Shown: positions 8,479 through 17,582, counted from the stretch's first letter. The stretch is DNA of 64,000 nucleotides from Adhaeribacter_A terreus (GCF_042657365.1 NZ_JBHSKT010000008.1:133768-197767), one strand, 5' to 3'. Numbers and translations are program-made. Notes: generated by a model from the sequence alone, not told the origin.

Positions 8479-8507
8479 ACTTTTTACCTCTAAAACGCTA
8501 CCATTTT
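8479..8507 (-). repeat. 29-bp bipartite dispersed motif
   Basis: Read on the minus strand: AAAATGGTA, 14-nt spacer, AAAAGT. It sits between the hutI stop codon and its terminator. Confidence 0.7.
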
Positions 8508-8517
8508 ATGCTCATAT

Positions 8518-9795
8518 TTAGAAGCAGTCGTTCAGTAGCGGCCTTGCTTCCCGGAACACTTTCCCTTTCAGGATCACTTTATCAATGGTATCGGTTCCGA
8601 ACGCATAAGGCATAAAGCTGTAACCCGGAATTTCCTGCGTAATGAAAACGTTGCCAACTTTTCCTTTAGCAATGCTGCCATGCGTTTTCTCCAGCCCTAT
8701 AGCATACGCAGAATTTATGGTACAAGCGTTAATAACTTCTTCCGGCAGCATTTTCAGTTTTATGCAAGCCAGAGACATGGTAAAAGGCATACTGCCCGAA
8801 GGAGAACTGCCCGGGTTGTAATCAGACGCCAGTGCAATTGGTAAACCAGCTTCGATCATTTTGCGGGCCGGCTGGTAATGCAAACCCAGAAAGAAAGCAG
8901 CTCCAGGCAATAAGGTAGGCATAGTTTCCGAATGCAGTAAGGCCTCAATTTCAGCTTCACCCACGTGTTCCAGATGATCTACACTTATGGCATTATTGGC
9001 TACACCAACCTGCACTCCTCCCGAAGTAGCCAATTGGTTAGCATGAATTTTTGGACGTAAACCATATTTAATACCTTGTTTTAAAATGCGATCGGTTTCC
9101 TCGGGAGTGAAAAATCCTTTATCGCAGAACGAATCTACATAATCGGCAAGTCCTTCTGCTGCCACCGCCGGTATCATTTCATTTACGATCAGGTCTATAT
9201 ATTCTTCCCGGGTTTTATCCTTCGGAATTGCATGTGCCCCCAGAAAATTAGCTTTTATCTCGATCAGGTTCAGGTCTTTCAGTCTCCTGATCACGCGTAG
9301 CATTTTTAATTCATCGTGCAGCGTAAGCCCGTAACCACTTTTAATTTCCATGGCCCCGGTACCCATATTAATAACTTCGTGCAGGCGTTTTTGCGCGCTC
9401 TTAAAAAGTTCTTCTTCCGAAGTATCCTGCAAACGTTTGGCGGAGTTAAGAATACCACCACCGGCGGCAGCAATTTCTTCGTAAGTTTTGCCTTTAATAC
9501 GGTCCACAAATTCCTGTTCGCGACTGCCGGCATACACAATATGCGTGTGCGAATCTACAAAACACGGAAAAACCAAACGACCGGTAGCATCCATTTCGCT
9601 AAAGCCATTATAAAAACGATCGTCCAGCGCGCGGTATTCTTCCATCGTTCCGAAGTTCTCGATCAGGCCGTTTTTAATAATAAGAAAAGCGTTTTTGATG
9701 GTTGGCAGCTGCGCCATTGCTACACCGGCAACCCAGCGGCGTGGCTCCGTTTCAGTCTGCACCAGCTCTTTAATATTTTTTATGATCAGATTCAT
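8518..9795 (-). CDS. hutI: Imidazolonepropionase
   Basis: HutI hydrolyses 4-imidazolone-5-propionate to N-formimino-glutamate in histidine breakdown. The 425-residue protein has the amidohydrolase signature: metal ligands His83/His85 in DSHTHIVYAG, the KSGYGL segment, LGAHAIP, HANQLA, SVDHLEHV and the ALASDYNPGS motif near the C terminus. Length is normal. The other hut gene visible, hutH, is 42 kb away, so the pathway genes are dispersed. A TAnnTTTG match on the minus strand (9819-9826) lies just upstream. Confidence 0.96.
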   Translation of the reverse strand: MNLIIKNIKELVQTETEPRRWVAGVAMAQLPTIKNAFLIIKNGLIENFGTMEEYRALDDRFYNGFSEMDATGRLVFPCFVDSHTHIVYAGSREQEFVDRIKGKTYEEIAAAGGGILNSAKRLQDTSEEELFKSAQKRLHEVINMGTGAMEIKSGYGLTLHDELKMLRVIRRLKDLNLIEIKANFLGAHAIPKDKTREEYIDLIVNEMIPAVAAEGLADYVDSFCDKGFFTPEETDRILKQGIKYGLRPKIHANQLATSGGVQVGVANNAISVDHLEHVGEAEIEALLHSETMPTLLPGAAFFLGLHYQPARKMIEAGLPIALASDYNPGSSPSGSMPFTMSLACIKLKMLPEEVINACTINSAYAIGLEKTHGSIAKGKVGNVFITQEIPGYSFMPYAFGTDTIDKVILKGKVFREARPLLNDCF

Positions 9796-9842
9796 TTTTG
9801 AATGATTAATTAATGACTCAAATTTATAATAAGTTGAAACTA

Positions 9843-9881
9843 AAAACGGTATAGTTTTCAGATAAAAAACTATACCGTTGC
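9843..9881. repeat. Inverted pair of bipartite motifs forming a hairpin
   Basis: A plus copy (9843-9871) and a weaker minus copy (9853-9881) overlap, giving a perfect 13-bp stem ACGGTATAGTTTT/AAAACTATACCGT. On the minus strand the stem is followed by a T run, so it can terminate dcd transcription before hutI. Confidence 0.75.
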
Positions 9882-9947
9882 AAACTGAAAAGTATGGAAA
9901 ACTAAATTGCTATCAACAATTAATCATTCATCATTACTCATTACTCA

Positions 9948-10484
9948 TTAGAATTTATTCTTCCACATCATGCTTTCCACCGGTACTGCGGTGCGTTCGT
10001 TGTATTTGGCGTTGGCTTTGGCATTATACATATTCTCAATGCCGCCTTTCACTTCAAAATAGATCAGCTGCCCGATCGGCATACCAAAGTAAATACGTAC
10101 CGGCATGGTTACTGAAATTTCCAAAGTCCAGGTATTGCAGAAACCCACATCGCCTTTACCAGCCGTAGCATGAATATCTATACCCAAGCGGCCAACACTT
10201 GATTTTCCTTCCAGAAATGGTACGTGCGCGTGACTTTCGGTATATTCGTGGGTAACACCTAAATAAAGCGTATTCGGCTGCAATACAAAACCTTCCTCCG
10301 GAATCTCAAAAACTTCTATCTGGTTGTGTTTGCGGGCATCCAGCACACCATCTTTATAGGTAGCCAGATATTTTCCCAAGTGCACATCGTATGAGTTGGT
10401 ACCCAGGCAATTGCGGTTAAAAGGCTCCACTACAATAGTGCCTTTTTCCATTTCTTCCAGAATTTGTTTATCGGTCAGGATCAT
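9948..10484 (-). CDS. dcd: dCTP deaminase
   Basis: The 178-residue trimeric enzyme deaminates dCTP to dUTP (or to dUMP in bifunctional forms), feeding thymidylate synthesis. Family motifs are present: NSYDVHLG near residue 30, LEGKSSVGRLGIDIHATAG (about 91-109) with the substrate-binding Ser/Arg, WTLEI with the catalytic Glu near 122, and the GMPIGQL loop. The C terminus is short and ordinary. Single-gene unit between two hairpin terminators. Confidence 0.95.
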   Translation of the reverse strand: MILTDKQILEEMEKGTIVVEPFNRNCLGTNSYDVHLGKYLATYKDGVLDARKHNQIEVFEIPEEGFVLQPNTLYLGVTHEYTESHAHVPFLEGKSSVGRLGIDIHATAGKGDVGFCNTWTLEISVTMPVRIYFGMPIGQLIYFEVKGGIENMYNAKANAKYNERTAVPVESMMWKNKF

Positions 10485-10496
10485 ATTACGGTAATA

Positions 10497-10525
10497 AAAA
10501 TGCTATGCCTTTAAGGCAAAAAAGT
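10497..10525 (+). repeat. 29-bp bipartite dispersed motif
   Basis: AAAATGCTA, 14-nt spacer, AAAAGT just upstream of dcd; the spacer holds a TGCCTT/AAGGCA palindrome. Confidence 0.7.
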
Positions 10526-10541
10526 ATGGTACAGATGCAAA

Positions 10542-10564
10542 AGCCAGCTAAATTTTAGCTGGCT
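10542..10564 (-). terminator. Terminator of the 10576-12063 gene
   Basis: AGCCAGCTAAA/TTTAGCTGGC hairpin followed by TTTT on the minus strand. Confidence 0.75.
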
Positions 10565-10575
10565 TCCGGGTTAAT

Positions 10576-12063
10576 TTAAACTACTTTTATTTTGGCTTTC
10601 TTCACCAGCACCCATTGGTCGCCGTTCAGAACAATGTTGCCGGGCGTTTCAGTTATCAGGCGTTGGCCAGAGGCCGGGTCGCCGGAAATGTCGCAAACCG
10701 GTTTTAGGTACAGATCAGGATTTTCCAAGGCCAGTTTCTGTTGCGCTTTATCCATCACCATTTCAAAACGGCCTTTCTTTACATCGTTATCCGAAAGCGT
10801 AAGTTCAAAAAGCGAGCGGTTTGGGGTGAAATTGCGGGTCACTTCGTCGTTCCAGAAAAAGCCGTTGCGGTCTGGTTTCGAAAGGAAAAATGTTACTTCC
10901 TGCAATTCTTCGGCTCCGTTTGTAATTTCATCTGTGCTGTAAGCGGCTGCCGGCAGGGTAAAAGGCGTGAAACCGGTTTCATTTTCCTCTTCCATTTCAT
11001 CCAGATCGGCTACCATAACTTTTGCCGGCTCCGGTTTAGGAGCAGCCACTGGCGCAGCTTTTGCTACAACCGGTTCCGTTTCAGGTTCAAAATAAGCTGT
11101 TTTGGGCACTTCGAAAGGCTTAGGGTGAGAACCTGTCAGTTTCTGCTCCAATACTGAATTTTTGTGCAGCAATTCATCCATTTGCGCATACAAGCCTTCC
11201 ACTTCGCGGGTCAGGTTTTCCAGTTGCTTTCTCAGGGCCAGGTCATTGGTCGTTTCCGTGGAGGTGGCAACCGCAACTTTGGAAATTACGGGGCCGTCGG
11301 TCTTTTTCTGAAAATTGTTGTTCACGTAGTTACGTAACGCCGGAACCTCTTTCAGTTTAGCCGAAACAGCAAAAGCCAGGGCAGTGCCACTTAAAACCAA
11401 AGCCAGCCAGGTTAACCAATCGCGGCGCGGTGCTTTTTCCTGGAAAACTTCTTCCGGAGTAGCTGCTGTATTGATAACTGGTTGGGTAGAATCGGCGGAT
11501 AAAGCGGTTTCATCTTCTGCCACTTCTATTTTGTTGTTCTGCGCCACAGGAGCGGCTTCTTCAACAATCGAATCAGTAGCATCAAGACCGTGTTGTTTTC
11601 CCGAGGCGTCTACATAAAGCGCCACGCCTTTTTTATTGATCTGCTGCAGCGATTTAATAAGCTGAATTTTATCGTCTTTGGTCAGGCTGCTGATAAAAAA
11701 TTCGAAATCTTTGTTGATCAGAATATCGGCCAGGCCTTTTTCGAAAGACGCCAGATCGTAACGGCCATTACCGAATTTTTTCTTGAATTTCTCCGAAACG
11801 TCGTTATAATTCAGGAACAGTTTTTTGAAAGCGGCATTCCCTTCAAAATCATCGAAAGTTTTGCGGGTTTTAAAATCAGCCTGCGTAACCGGGAATTTTT
11901 TTCGCGGATATTTCCGGTCATACACATACTCGATGGTCCGGAAATTCAGTTTATCTACAGTTTTATCGAAAAGATCTTTGTTTTTCTGGTCAAGATCCTG
12001 TGCAGAAACCAAGCCTGCAGCAAAAGTGAGTACAAATAATAAAAGGGTACTGAGCTTATTCAT
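10576..12063 (-). CDS. Hypothetical exported membrane protein
   Basis: I do not recognise this family. The 495-residue product has a signal peptide (MNKLSTLLLFVLTFAAGLVSA), a helical charged N-terminal domain (to about 170), a membrane segment at about 215-235, a short coiled coil (LRKQLENLTREVEGLYAQMDEL) and a C-terminal beta-rich domain that ends GDQWVLVKKAKIKVV. A start 8 codons further upstream (12087) is possible; I prefer 12063 because it opens directly with the signal peptide. Closeness to hemL suggests nothing clear about its role. Confidence 0.7.
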   Translation of the reverse strand: MNKLSTLLLFVLTFAAGLVSAQDLDQKNKDLFDKTVDKLNFRTIEYVYDRKYPRKKFPVTQADFKTRKTFDDFEGNAAFKKLFLNYNDVSEKFKKKFGNGRYDLASFEKGLADILINKDFEFFISSLTKDDKIQLIKSLQQINKKGVALYVDASGKQHGLDATDSIVEEAAPVAQNNKIEVAEDETALSADSTQPVINTAATPEEVFQEKAPRRDWLTWLALVLSGTALAFAVSAKLKEVPALRNYVNNNFQKKTDGPVISKVAVATSTETTNDLALRKQLENLTREVEGLYAQMDELLHKNSVLEQKLTGSHPKPFEVPKTAYFEPETEPVVAKAAPVAAPKPEPAKVMVADLDEMEEENETGFTPFTLPAAAYSTDEITNGAEELQEVTFFLSKPDRNGFFWNDEVTRNFTPNRSLFELTLSDNDVKKGRFEMVMDKAQQKLALENPDLYLKPVCDISGDPASGQRLITETPGNIVLNGDQWVLVKKAKIKVV

Positions 12064-12078
12064 AAAAGAAAACGGCAA

Positions 12079-12106
12079 TAAAAACACCGGGCGGAATAGC
12101 CCGGTG
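12079..12106 (-). terminator. hemL terminator
   Basis: CACCGGGC/GCCCGGTG hairpin, followed on the minus strand by a T-rich run. Confidence 0.75.
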
Positions 12107-12137
12107 CAGATTTAACTTCAAAATTACAGTTTTCTGA

Positions 12138-12166
12138 AAAACGGTAGCTTTTTTTATACAAAAACT
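12138..12166 (+). repeat. 29-bp bipartite dispersed motif
   Basis: AAAACGGTA, 14-nt spacer, AAAACT, immediately downstream of hemL. Confidence 0.75.
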
Positions 12167-12175
12167 TAGTGAAAA

Positions 12176-13486
12176 TTAATTCTTTCCACACACTTCGGCC
12201 AAAGCAGCTTTATTTGCCGCCAGATATTTGTCAGCAACTTCGTCGGTTATGGCAGTAGAAACGAACAACGTTTCATATTGCGACGGCGCGAGGTAAACGC
12301 CTTTCTGCAACATGCTGTTAAAATATTTGCCGAAAAGTTGCAGATCAGAAGTTTTAGCCGAAGTGAAATCGGTAACAGGTTGTTCCGTAAAGAAGATCCC
12401 GAACATAGAGCCAACCTGGTTAATGGTGTAGTTCAAACCAAGTTCCTGCATGTTTGCTTTCATGCCGTTCACCATTTTATCGGAAATGCGGTTCAGTTCA
12501 GGGTAAAGCGTGGCTGCATTATCGTTCAGGTGGCGCAGCATTGCCAGACCAGCCGCCATGGCCAGCGGATTGCCGCTCAAGGTTCCAGCCTGGTAAACCG
12601 GACCGGCCGGCGCTACGAAATCCATAATTTCCTTGCGTCCGCCATAAGCACCAACCGGCATGCCGCCACCAATAATTTTACCCATGGTGGTCATATCCGG
12701 CATCACGTTGTATAATTCCTGCGCACCGCCTTTGCTTAACCGGAAACCGGTCATCACTTCGTCGAAGATCAGCACAATACCTTCTTTGGTACACAGGTCG
12801 CGCAAACCTTGAAGAAAACCTTCGGCCGGAGGAACCAGGCCCATATTGCCTACTACCGGCTCAATAATTATAGCTGCAACCTGGTTTTTCGCTGCATCTA
12901 CCGCCGTTTTTAACGCTTCCAGATCGTTGAAAGCTACCGTAATCGTATCTTGCGCTACGCCTTTGGTTACGCCGGGGCTATCCGGAACGCCTAAAGTGAT
13001 CGCGCCGCTTCCAGCTGAAATTAAAAACGAATCGCCGTGGCCATGATAGCAACCTTCAAACTTGATGATCTTATCGCGGCCGGTAAAACCACGTGCCACA
13101 CGAATTGCCGACATGGTAGCTTCTGTACCGGAGTTAACCATGCGCACCTTTTCAACCGAAGGCATCATTTCGATGATCAGTTCCGCCATTTCTACTTCGC
13201 GACGGGTTGGCGCACCAAAAGAAAAAGAATGCTGCAAAGCATCGGCAATGGCTTTCTGAATAAATTCCGGCGCATGACCTAAGATCATCGGGCCCCAGGA
13301 ATTGATCATGTCGATGTACTGGTTATTGTCTTCGTCGGTCAGGTAAGCGCCTTTGGCCGATTTCATGAAGATCGGGTGGCCGCCAACCGCTTTAAAAGCC
13401 CGCACCGGGGAATTTACACCGCCGGGGATCAGGTTTTGTGCGCGTTGAAACAAAGAATCGGAAGTAGAAATGCTATGGTTTTGCAT
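12176..13486 (-). CDS. hemL: Glutamate-1-semialdehyde 2,1-aminomutase
   Basis: HemL converts glutamate-1-semialdehyde to 5-aminolevulinate in the C5 route of tetrapyrrole synthesis. The 436-residue class III PLP protein shows PGGVNSPVRAF, the NSGTEATMSAIR cofactor region, YHGHGD, FDEVMTGFR and the PLP-binding Lys270 in TMGKIIGGGMPVGAYGG. The GGG-P-GAYGGR segment distinguishes it from other class III aminotransferases. Full length. The neighbouring LpoA-like gene ends only 22 nt upstream of its start, so the two may be co-transcribed. Confidence 0.97.
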   Translation of the reverse strand: MQNHSISTSDSLFQRAQNLIPGGVNSPVRAFKAVGGHPIFMKSAKGAYLTDEDNNQYIDMINSWGPMILGHAPEFIQKAIADALQHSFSFGAPTRREVEMAELIIEMMPSVEKVRMVNSGTEATMSAIRVARGFTGRDKIIKFEGCYHGHGDSFLISAGSGAITLGVPDSPGVTKGVAQDTITVAFNDLEALKTAVDAAKNQVAAIIIEPVVGNMGLVPPAEGFLQGLRDLCTKEGIVLIFDEVMTGFRLSKGGAQELYNVMPDMTTMGKIIGGGMPVGAYGGRKEIMDFVAPAGPVYQAGTLSGNPLAMAAGLAMLRHLNDNAATLYPELNRISDKMVNGMKANMQELGLNYTINQVGSMFGIFFTEQPVTDFTSAKTSDLQLFGKYFNSMLQKGVYLAPSQYETLFVSTAITDEVADKYLAANKAALAEVCGKN

Positions 13487-13508
13487 GGGAAAAGTCGTTA
13501 TAAATAAT

Positions 13509-15197
13509 TTATTTAATTACCGGATTCATCAGCATCAGCTGTTTGTTTTCCAGTTTTAAGATCGGAACAAATTGGTTATCGCGGCCCGTGGCGTGATTAA
13601 ATGCCGGGAATAAGGTGCCGGAAACGGTATTGGTTTGCGGTAAAAAAGTCTCGAAATCAGGGCCGTAAGCATTCAGCAATGAACCATAACGGAACAACAT
13701 TTCGAAACCGGCATAGGCGTAATGCGAAGGCGGAACATTATACGTGGACGTAAATTTCCGGCGGAACTGGCGTACCGATGCATTCTTCAGATCGGCGTAT
13801 TTCGGGTAAATAAAGTAAAGTTCTGTCTCGTCGAGCTGGGCAATAGAAAGCTGCGGCATTTCGAGCCAGGTTTCTTTGGTAATTACCGGCAGTTTCGGGT
13901 TCTGGCTTTGAACCTGGCTCACCGTGGCAACGGCGGCCGGCAGATTATCTGAAACCACCAGCAAATGCCCGAAAGTTTTCAGATCCACATTCTTGTAGAT
14001 CGCCATCACATTCGGGCTTTTCTTCGTGTTTATTTTCTTGAAAAGTTTCACTTTACCGCCGCGCAGTTCAAATTGCTTGCTGTAAGCGCGGGCAAAAATG
14101 GTATCGTCTTTAACATTTTCAAAAATAATGGCCGCGGTTTTATCGGGGAAATTATCGTAGGCAAAATCGGCGGCTCGCTGCGCTCGGGTTATAACCGAAG
14201 ATTCGAACATAAAAAGATTCGGGCTGCCATTTATTACTTCCAGATCTTCCGATAGCGGGTTTATCACGTTTAAATGGTTAGTATTCGCAAAAGCAGCCGT
14301 TTGTTTGGCGGAAGCTTTATAGACCGGGCCAATTACCAGATCCATGGTTTTTAATTCCGGCAACCGGAAAATTTTACCAACTTCGGTAGTATCGGTACCG
14401 GCTTCGTAAGAAAATACGTTGAGCTTCACATTATTTTTCAGCAACGAATCCTGCGCCAGTTTCATGCCGGCATAAAGATCGGCCGCGAACTGGTTTTTAC
14501 GTTTCGAAGCGGCATCGGCATTCAACGAAAAGGGTAGCAGTACCGCCACATTATATTCCGTTTTTTTGCCACCAGCCTTCATTTTCTCCGGGTTATAAAC
14601 CGAAGTATCTAATTTGAATTTCCTTACGATATTTTCCAGCGTACCCTGATCTTCGGGCGCGTACCAGCCCGAAACCAATTTATCGGCGTAGGCTTTTGCC
14701 AGAACTTTATCGTCGGGGAATTGCTGCAGCAGGTTTTTGAAACGGTTTTTATCGCCCAGCGAAAGGAGATAAGATCGTTCCAGGTTTTGCGCATCGGTTT
14801 TAATGAAATCAGATTCTACCACCTGCAAATTCCGGATGGCGCTTTCATAATCCTGCTGGTCGAAATCTAATTTGGCAAGCAGATAATACGCTTCCTCAAT
14901 GTTGCCCCAGTCGGGTGCGGTGCGAGTGAGCTGCTGCAACATGTTGTAGGCTTCCAGAATTTTATTGGCTTTTACAGCAGCCACGGCATATAAATAACTG
15001 GCTTCAGCGGCCCGCGGGTTACCCGAAGCTACGTTGCTAAGCGGCAGAAACTCGGCCATAGCCAGCGAATATTTTTTCTGGTCCAGCAAAGCGCGGCCGT
15101 TCTGATAGCGGGTATCCTGCTCCGGCGTTTGCGCCAGCGCCTGAAAACTCATTGCCGTCAGACCTAAAACAACTGTTGAAAACCGTATCTTCTTCAT
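13509..15197 (-). CDS. TPR plus periplasmic-binding (LpoA/LppC-like) protein
   Basis: The 562-residue exported protein has a signal peptide (about 1-23 from the start at 15197), TPR-like helices (about 25-200) and a Leu/Ile/Val-binding-type domain (about 225-555) beginning YNVAVLLPFSL. The same order occurs in LpoA/LppC penicillin-binding-protein activators and in PBP1-like proteins of Bacteroidota, often encoded near guaA as here. Role in envelope growth is inferred from that resemblance only. A 19-codon upstream extension is rejected because the Lys-Lys signal peptide starts at 15197. A minus-strand promoter-like CAAAATTA lies at 15275. Confidence 0.78.
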   Translation of the reverse strand: MKKIRFSTVVLGLTAMSFQALAQTPEQDTRYQNGRALLDQKKYSLAMAEFLPLSNVASGNPRAAEASYLYAVAAVKANKILEAYNMLQQLTRTAPDWGNIEEAYYLLAKLDFDQQDYESAIRNLQVVESDFIKTDAQNLERSYLLSLGDKNRFKNLLQQFPDDKVLAKAYADKLVSGWYAPEDQGTLENIVRKFKLDTSVYNPEKMKAGGKKTEYNVAVLLPFSLNADAASKRKNQFAADLYAGMKLAQDSLLKNNVKLNVFSYEAGTDTTEVGKIFRLPELKTMDLVIGPVYKASAKQTAAFANTNHLNVINPLSEDLEVINGSPNLFMFESSVITRAQRAADFAYDNFPDKTAAIIFENVKDDTIFARAYSKQFELRGGKVKLFKKINTKKSPNVMAIYKNVDLKTFGHLLVVSDNLPAAVATVSQVQSQNPKLPVITKETWLEMPQLSIAQLDETELYFIYPKYADLKNASVRQFRRKFTSTYNVPPSHYAYAGFEMLFRYGSLLNAYGPDFETFLPQTNTVSGTLFPAFNHATGRDNQFVPILKLENKQLMLMNPVIK

Positions 15198-15309
15198 CCC
15201 AAAAACTAAAAATGTTGTGCTTCTTTTAAAATGGACTATTAAAAACTGTACCATTTTAAACGCGCTAATCCGGGCAAAATTAACAAATTAATTTAACCCG
15301 GATCACCTG

Positions 15310-15338
15310 AAAACGCTATGCTTTCTATGCTAAAAACT
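15310..15338 (+). repeat. 29-bp bipartite dispersed motif
   Basis: AAAACGCTA, 14-nt spacer, AAAACT in the gap between guaA and the LpoA-like gene. Confidence 0.75.
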
Positions 15339-15372
15339 CAAAGCTTTAACCTGAGATCTTGCAACCAAGAAA

Positions 15373-15479
15373 AAAGTCCCCCTTCGGAGGGGGTTGGGGG
15401 AGGACAGGAGAATTATCGGATTTTTATTTGATCAAATAATTTAAAAATCCTCTCTCAACCCCCTCCAAAGGAAGGGTCA
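15373..15479. repeat. CCCCCT-type foldback
   Basis: Two oppositely oriented copies of the GTCCCCCTTC/GAGGGGGTTGGGGGAGGA block (15373-15407 and 15446-15479) around a 38-bp AT-rich middle. It has the form of a small non-autonomous inverted repeat. Confidence 0.75.
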
Positions 15480-15500
15480 TTTCATTCTAAGAGTAAAAAT

Positions 15501-15634
15501 GCTTTTTCGGATATTTTTTATCCGAAAACCACCTGTAGCGGATTTATTAATCCGCGTGATTGGGGATTTGAGCGGCAAACTCGGGTCAATAGACCCGCCA
15601 CAGTTCGCTTCCGGATCAATATATCCGAAAGAGC
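15501..15634. repeat. Composite ATCCG-rich repeat, copy 1
   Basis: Series of small palindromes (TCGGAT...ATCCGA, GCGGATTTATTAATCCGC, GGATCAATATATCC) with the same order and spacing as 61672-61806. Confidence 0.7.
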
Positions 15635-15702
15635 CCCATTATTTTAGAATGAAACGGCCCTACCACCAAAGGGGGACAAAAAAATCTAAATGGTGGTTTA
15701 AA

Positions 15703-17232
15703 TTATTCCCACTCAATAGTAGCCGGTGGTTTGGAGCTGATGTCGTAAACCACGCGGTTCACACCTTTCACTTTATTAATGATCTCGTTCGAAACATCGG
15801 CCAGGAATTCGTAAGGCAAATGCGCCCAGTCGGCGGTCATACCATCTACAGAAGTAACTGCGCGCAAAGCAACTACGCGTTCATACGTTCTTTCGTCGCC
15901 CATAACGCCTACGCTTTGTACCGGCAGCAACATGGCGCCCGCCTGCCATACTTCATTATACAAGCCTGATTTTTTCAGGTTTGAAATAAAGATGTGATCC
16001 ACTTCCTGCAAGATCGCTACTTTTTCCGGCGTAATATCACCCAGAATACGAATGGCTAAACCCGGACCCGGGAATGGGTGACGGTTCAGGATATTTTCGT
16101 CTAAATGCAGCGTTTTACCTACTAAACGAACTTCGTCTTTAAACAAGGTTTTGAGCGGCTCCACTACTTTTAGTTTCATGAAATCCGGCAGGCCGCCCAC
16201 GTTGTGGTGCGATTTAATAGTCGCCGAAGGACCTTTTACCGAAACCGATTCGATCACGTCCGGGTAAATAGTGCCTTGCGCAAGCCACTTGGCGTTTTCT
16301 ACCAAATGCGATTCCGCATCGAACACATCAACGAACACTTTGCCGATAGCTTTGCGTTTGGCTTCCGGATCAGTAAGGCCGTTCAGAGCGTCGTAAAAAC
16401 GTTGTTTGGCATCTACACCTTTCACGTTCAGGCCCATGTGTTTGTAGCTTTCCAGCACGCTTTCAAATTCGTCTTTCCGCAGTAAGCCGTTGTCTACAAA
16501 AATGCAGTACAGATTTTGACCTATTGCCTGGTGAATAAGCATGGCTGCCACGCTGGAATCTACGCCGCCGCTCAATCCTAAAATTACTTTATCGTCGCCG
16601 ATCTGTTTTTTCAGGTCATCTACGGTGGTTTGCACGAACTGGTCCGGAGTCCAGTCTTGTGAGCAACCGCAGATATGAACTACGAAGTTTCTTAAAAGGG
16701 TTTTGCCTTCTGTAGAATGGGTTACTTCCGGGTGGAACTGGATGCCGTAGGTATCTTCGTTTTGTACTTTATAAGCCGCTACGCGCACGTTTTCGGTAGA
16801 GGCCAGCACTTCAAAATTATCGGGAATTTCCTTGATCGTATCGCCGTGGCTCATCCAGACCGTAGAACCGATGGTAATTTCCTTCATCAGTTTATCGGAG
16901 CCGTGCACTTCGGAAAGTTTGGCACGACCGTATTCACGGATGGTGGAAGGCAGTACTTCGCCGCCGTTTTCGTGAGCCAAAAGCTGCGCCCCGTAGCAAA
17001 CGCCTAAAACCGGCATTTTACCAATTACATTGCCTAAATACGGGTTCGGGTGATCGGCATCGCGCACCGAGCAGGGGCTGCCGGAAAGAATGACGCCTTT
17101 TACATTGGCCGTGATAGGCGGCATTTTGTTGTACGGATGGATCTCGCAGTAAACGTTGAGTTCGCGGACGCGGCGGGCAATGAGCTGGGTGTATTGCGAG
17201 CCGAAATCGAGGATTAGAATTTTTTCTGGCAT
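15703..17232 (-). CDS. guaA: GMP synthase (glutamine-hydrolysing)
   Basis: GuaA aminates XMP to GMP. The 509-residue protein carries a class I glutamine amidotransferase domain (about 1-190; nucleophile Cys in GVCYGAQLLA, His/Glu in QFHPEVTHS), an ATP-pyrophosphatase domain with LGLSGGVDSSVAA, and the C-terminal dimerisation domain ending in the canonical PPATIEWE. I start it at 17232 because a promoter -7 box at 17236-17243 overlaps the alternative start at 17238; this predicts a leaderless or near-leaderless message. Confidence 0.97.
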   Translation of the reverse strand: MPEKILILDFGSQYTQLIARRVRELNVYCEIHPYNKMPPITANVKGVILSGSPCSVRDADHPNPYLGNVIGKMPVLGVCYGAQLLAHENGGEVLPSTIREYGRAKLSEVHGSDKLMKEITIGSTVWMSHGDTIKEIPDNFEVLASTENVRVAAYKVQNEDTYGIQFHPEVTHSTEGKTLLRNFVVHICGCSQDWTPDQFVQTTVDDLKKQIGDDKVILGLSGGVDSSVAAMLIHQAIGQNLYCIFVDNGLLRKDEFESVLESYKHMGLNVKGVDAKQRFYDALNGLTDPEAKRKAIGKVFVDVFDAESHLVENAKWLAQGTIYPDVIESVSVKGPSATIKSHHNVGGLPDFMKLKVVEPLKTLFKDEVRLVGKTLHLDENILNRHPFPGPGLAIRILGDITPEKVAILQEVDHIFISNLKKSGLYNEVWQAGAMLLPVQSVGVMGDERTYERVVALRAVTSVDGMTADWAHLPYEFLADVSNEIINKVKGVNRVVYDISSKPPATIEWE

Positions 17233-17235
17233 GCG

Positions 17236-17243
17236 CAAAGGTA
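17236..17243 (-). promoter_or_regulatory. guaA promoter -7 box
   Basis: CAAAGGTA on the plus strand reads TACCTTTG on the minus strand, an exact TAnnTTTG match, with a TTTTG -33-like element 21 nt further upstream (17265-17269). The box ends 4 nt before the guaA ATG. Confidence 0.6.
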
Positions 17244-17298
17244 ATAGATGTGTGCGGTTTTTGCCAAAAGTAGTCTAATGTTTTATTATTATTAATGT

Positions 17299-17327
17299 GT
17301 AGAGACGTTGCATTGCAACGTCTCTAC
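17299..17327. repeat. REP-like perfect palindrome
   Basis: Arms GTAGAGACGTTGC and GCAACGTCTCTAC (13 bp, perfect) around a 3-nt loop, with no T run. Palindromes of this GTAGAGACG type are common between genes in Bacteroidota. Confidence 0.7.
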
Positions 17328-17423
17328 GGTTTGGTTTAAAATTTATAAGATCCTACACGTTTTGCTTGTATTGTAATAATAATTTCTAAACCCATTCATT
17401 CTTAACGCCTTGCATGAAATCGT

Positions 17424-17452
17424 GCTTTTTTCTTACAAAATCCTACCGTTTT
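17424..17452 (-). repeat. 29-bp bipartite dispersed motif
   Basis: Minus strand: AAAACGGTA, 14-nt spacer, AAAAGC (one mismatch); it ends just upstream of the SRP RNA promoter. Confidence 0.65.
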
Positions 17453-17478
17453 TCTTGCATTTCAATTAAAAGTTAGCG

Positions 17479-17486
17479 TATCTTTG
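17479..17486 (+). promoter_or_regulatory. SRP RNA promoter
   Basis: TATCTTTG is an exact -7 box, with TTG at 17455-17457 (21-nt spacing) as the -33 element; the RNA begins about 5 nt downstream. Confidence 0.75.
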
Positions 17487-17490
17487 CAAC

Positions 17491-17582
17491 GGCAAATCGG
17501 AACGACCAGCTCCTGCTGAACTCCCCCAGGACCGGAAGGTAGCAAGGGTAGGCGGTTGTAGCGGTGCGATTCTCGGTTTGCC
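17491..17582 (+). ncRNA. ffs: Signal recognition particle RNA, small bacterial type
   Basis: The roughly 92-nt segment contains the conserved SRP domain IV: the CCCCCAGGACCGGAAGGTAG strand, with GGAAG tetraloop region, and the AGCAAGGGTAGG return strand. The ends GGCAAATCGG and CTCGGTTTGCC pair to close the helix and a T run follows. It lacks an Alu domain, as in most Gram-negatives. It partners with Ffh, encoded at 37361, to target nascent membrane and secretory proteins to the Sec translocon. Confidence 0.93.

Noticed and set aside
9316..9801. Open frame of 161 codons on the plus strand inside hutI
   Set aside because: Antisense shadow of a well-supported gene; composition is that of reversed hutI codons and no family pattern is visible.
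12278..12715. Open frame of 145 codons on the plus strand inside hemL
   Set aside because: Antisense shadow of hemL, whose motifs are complete on the other strand.
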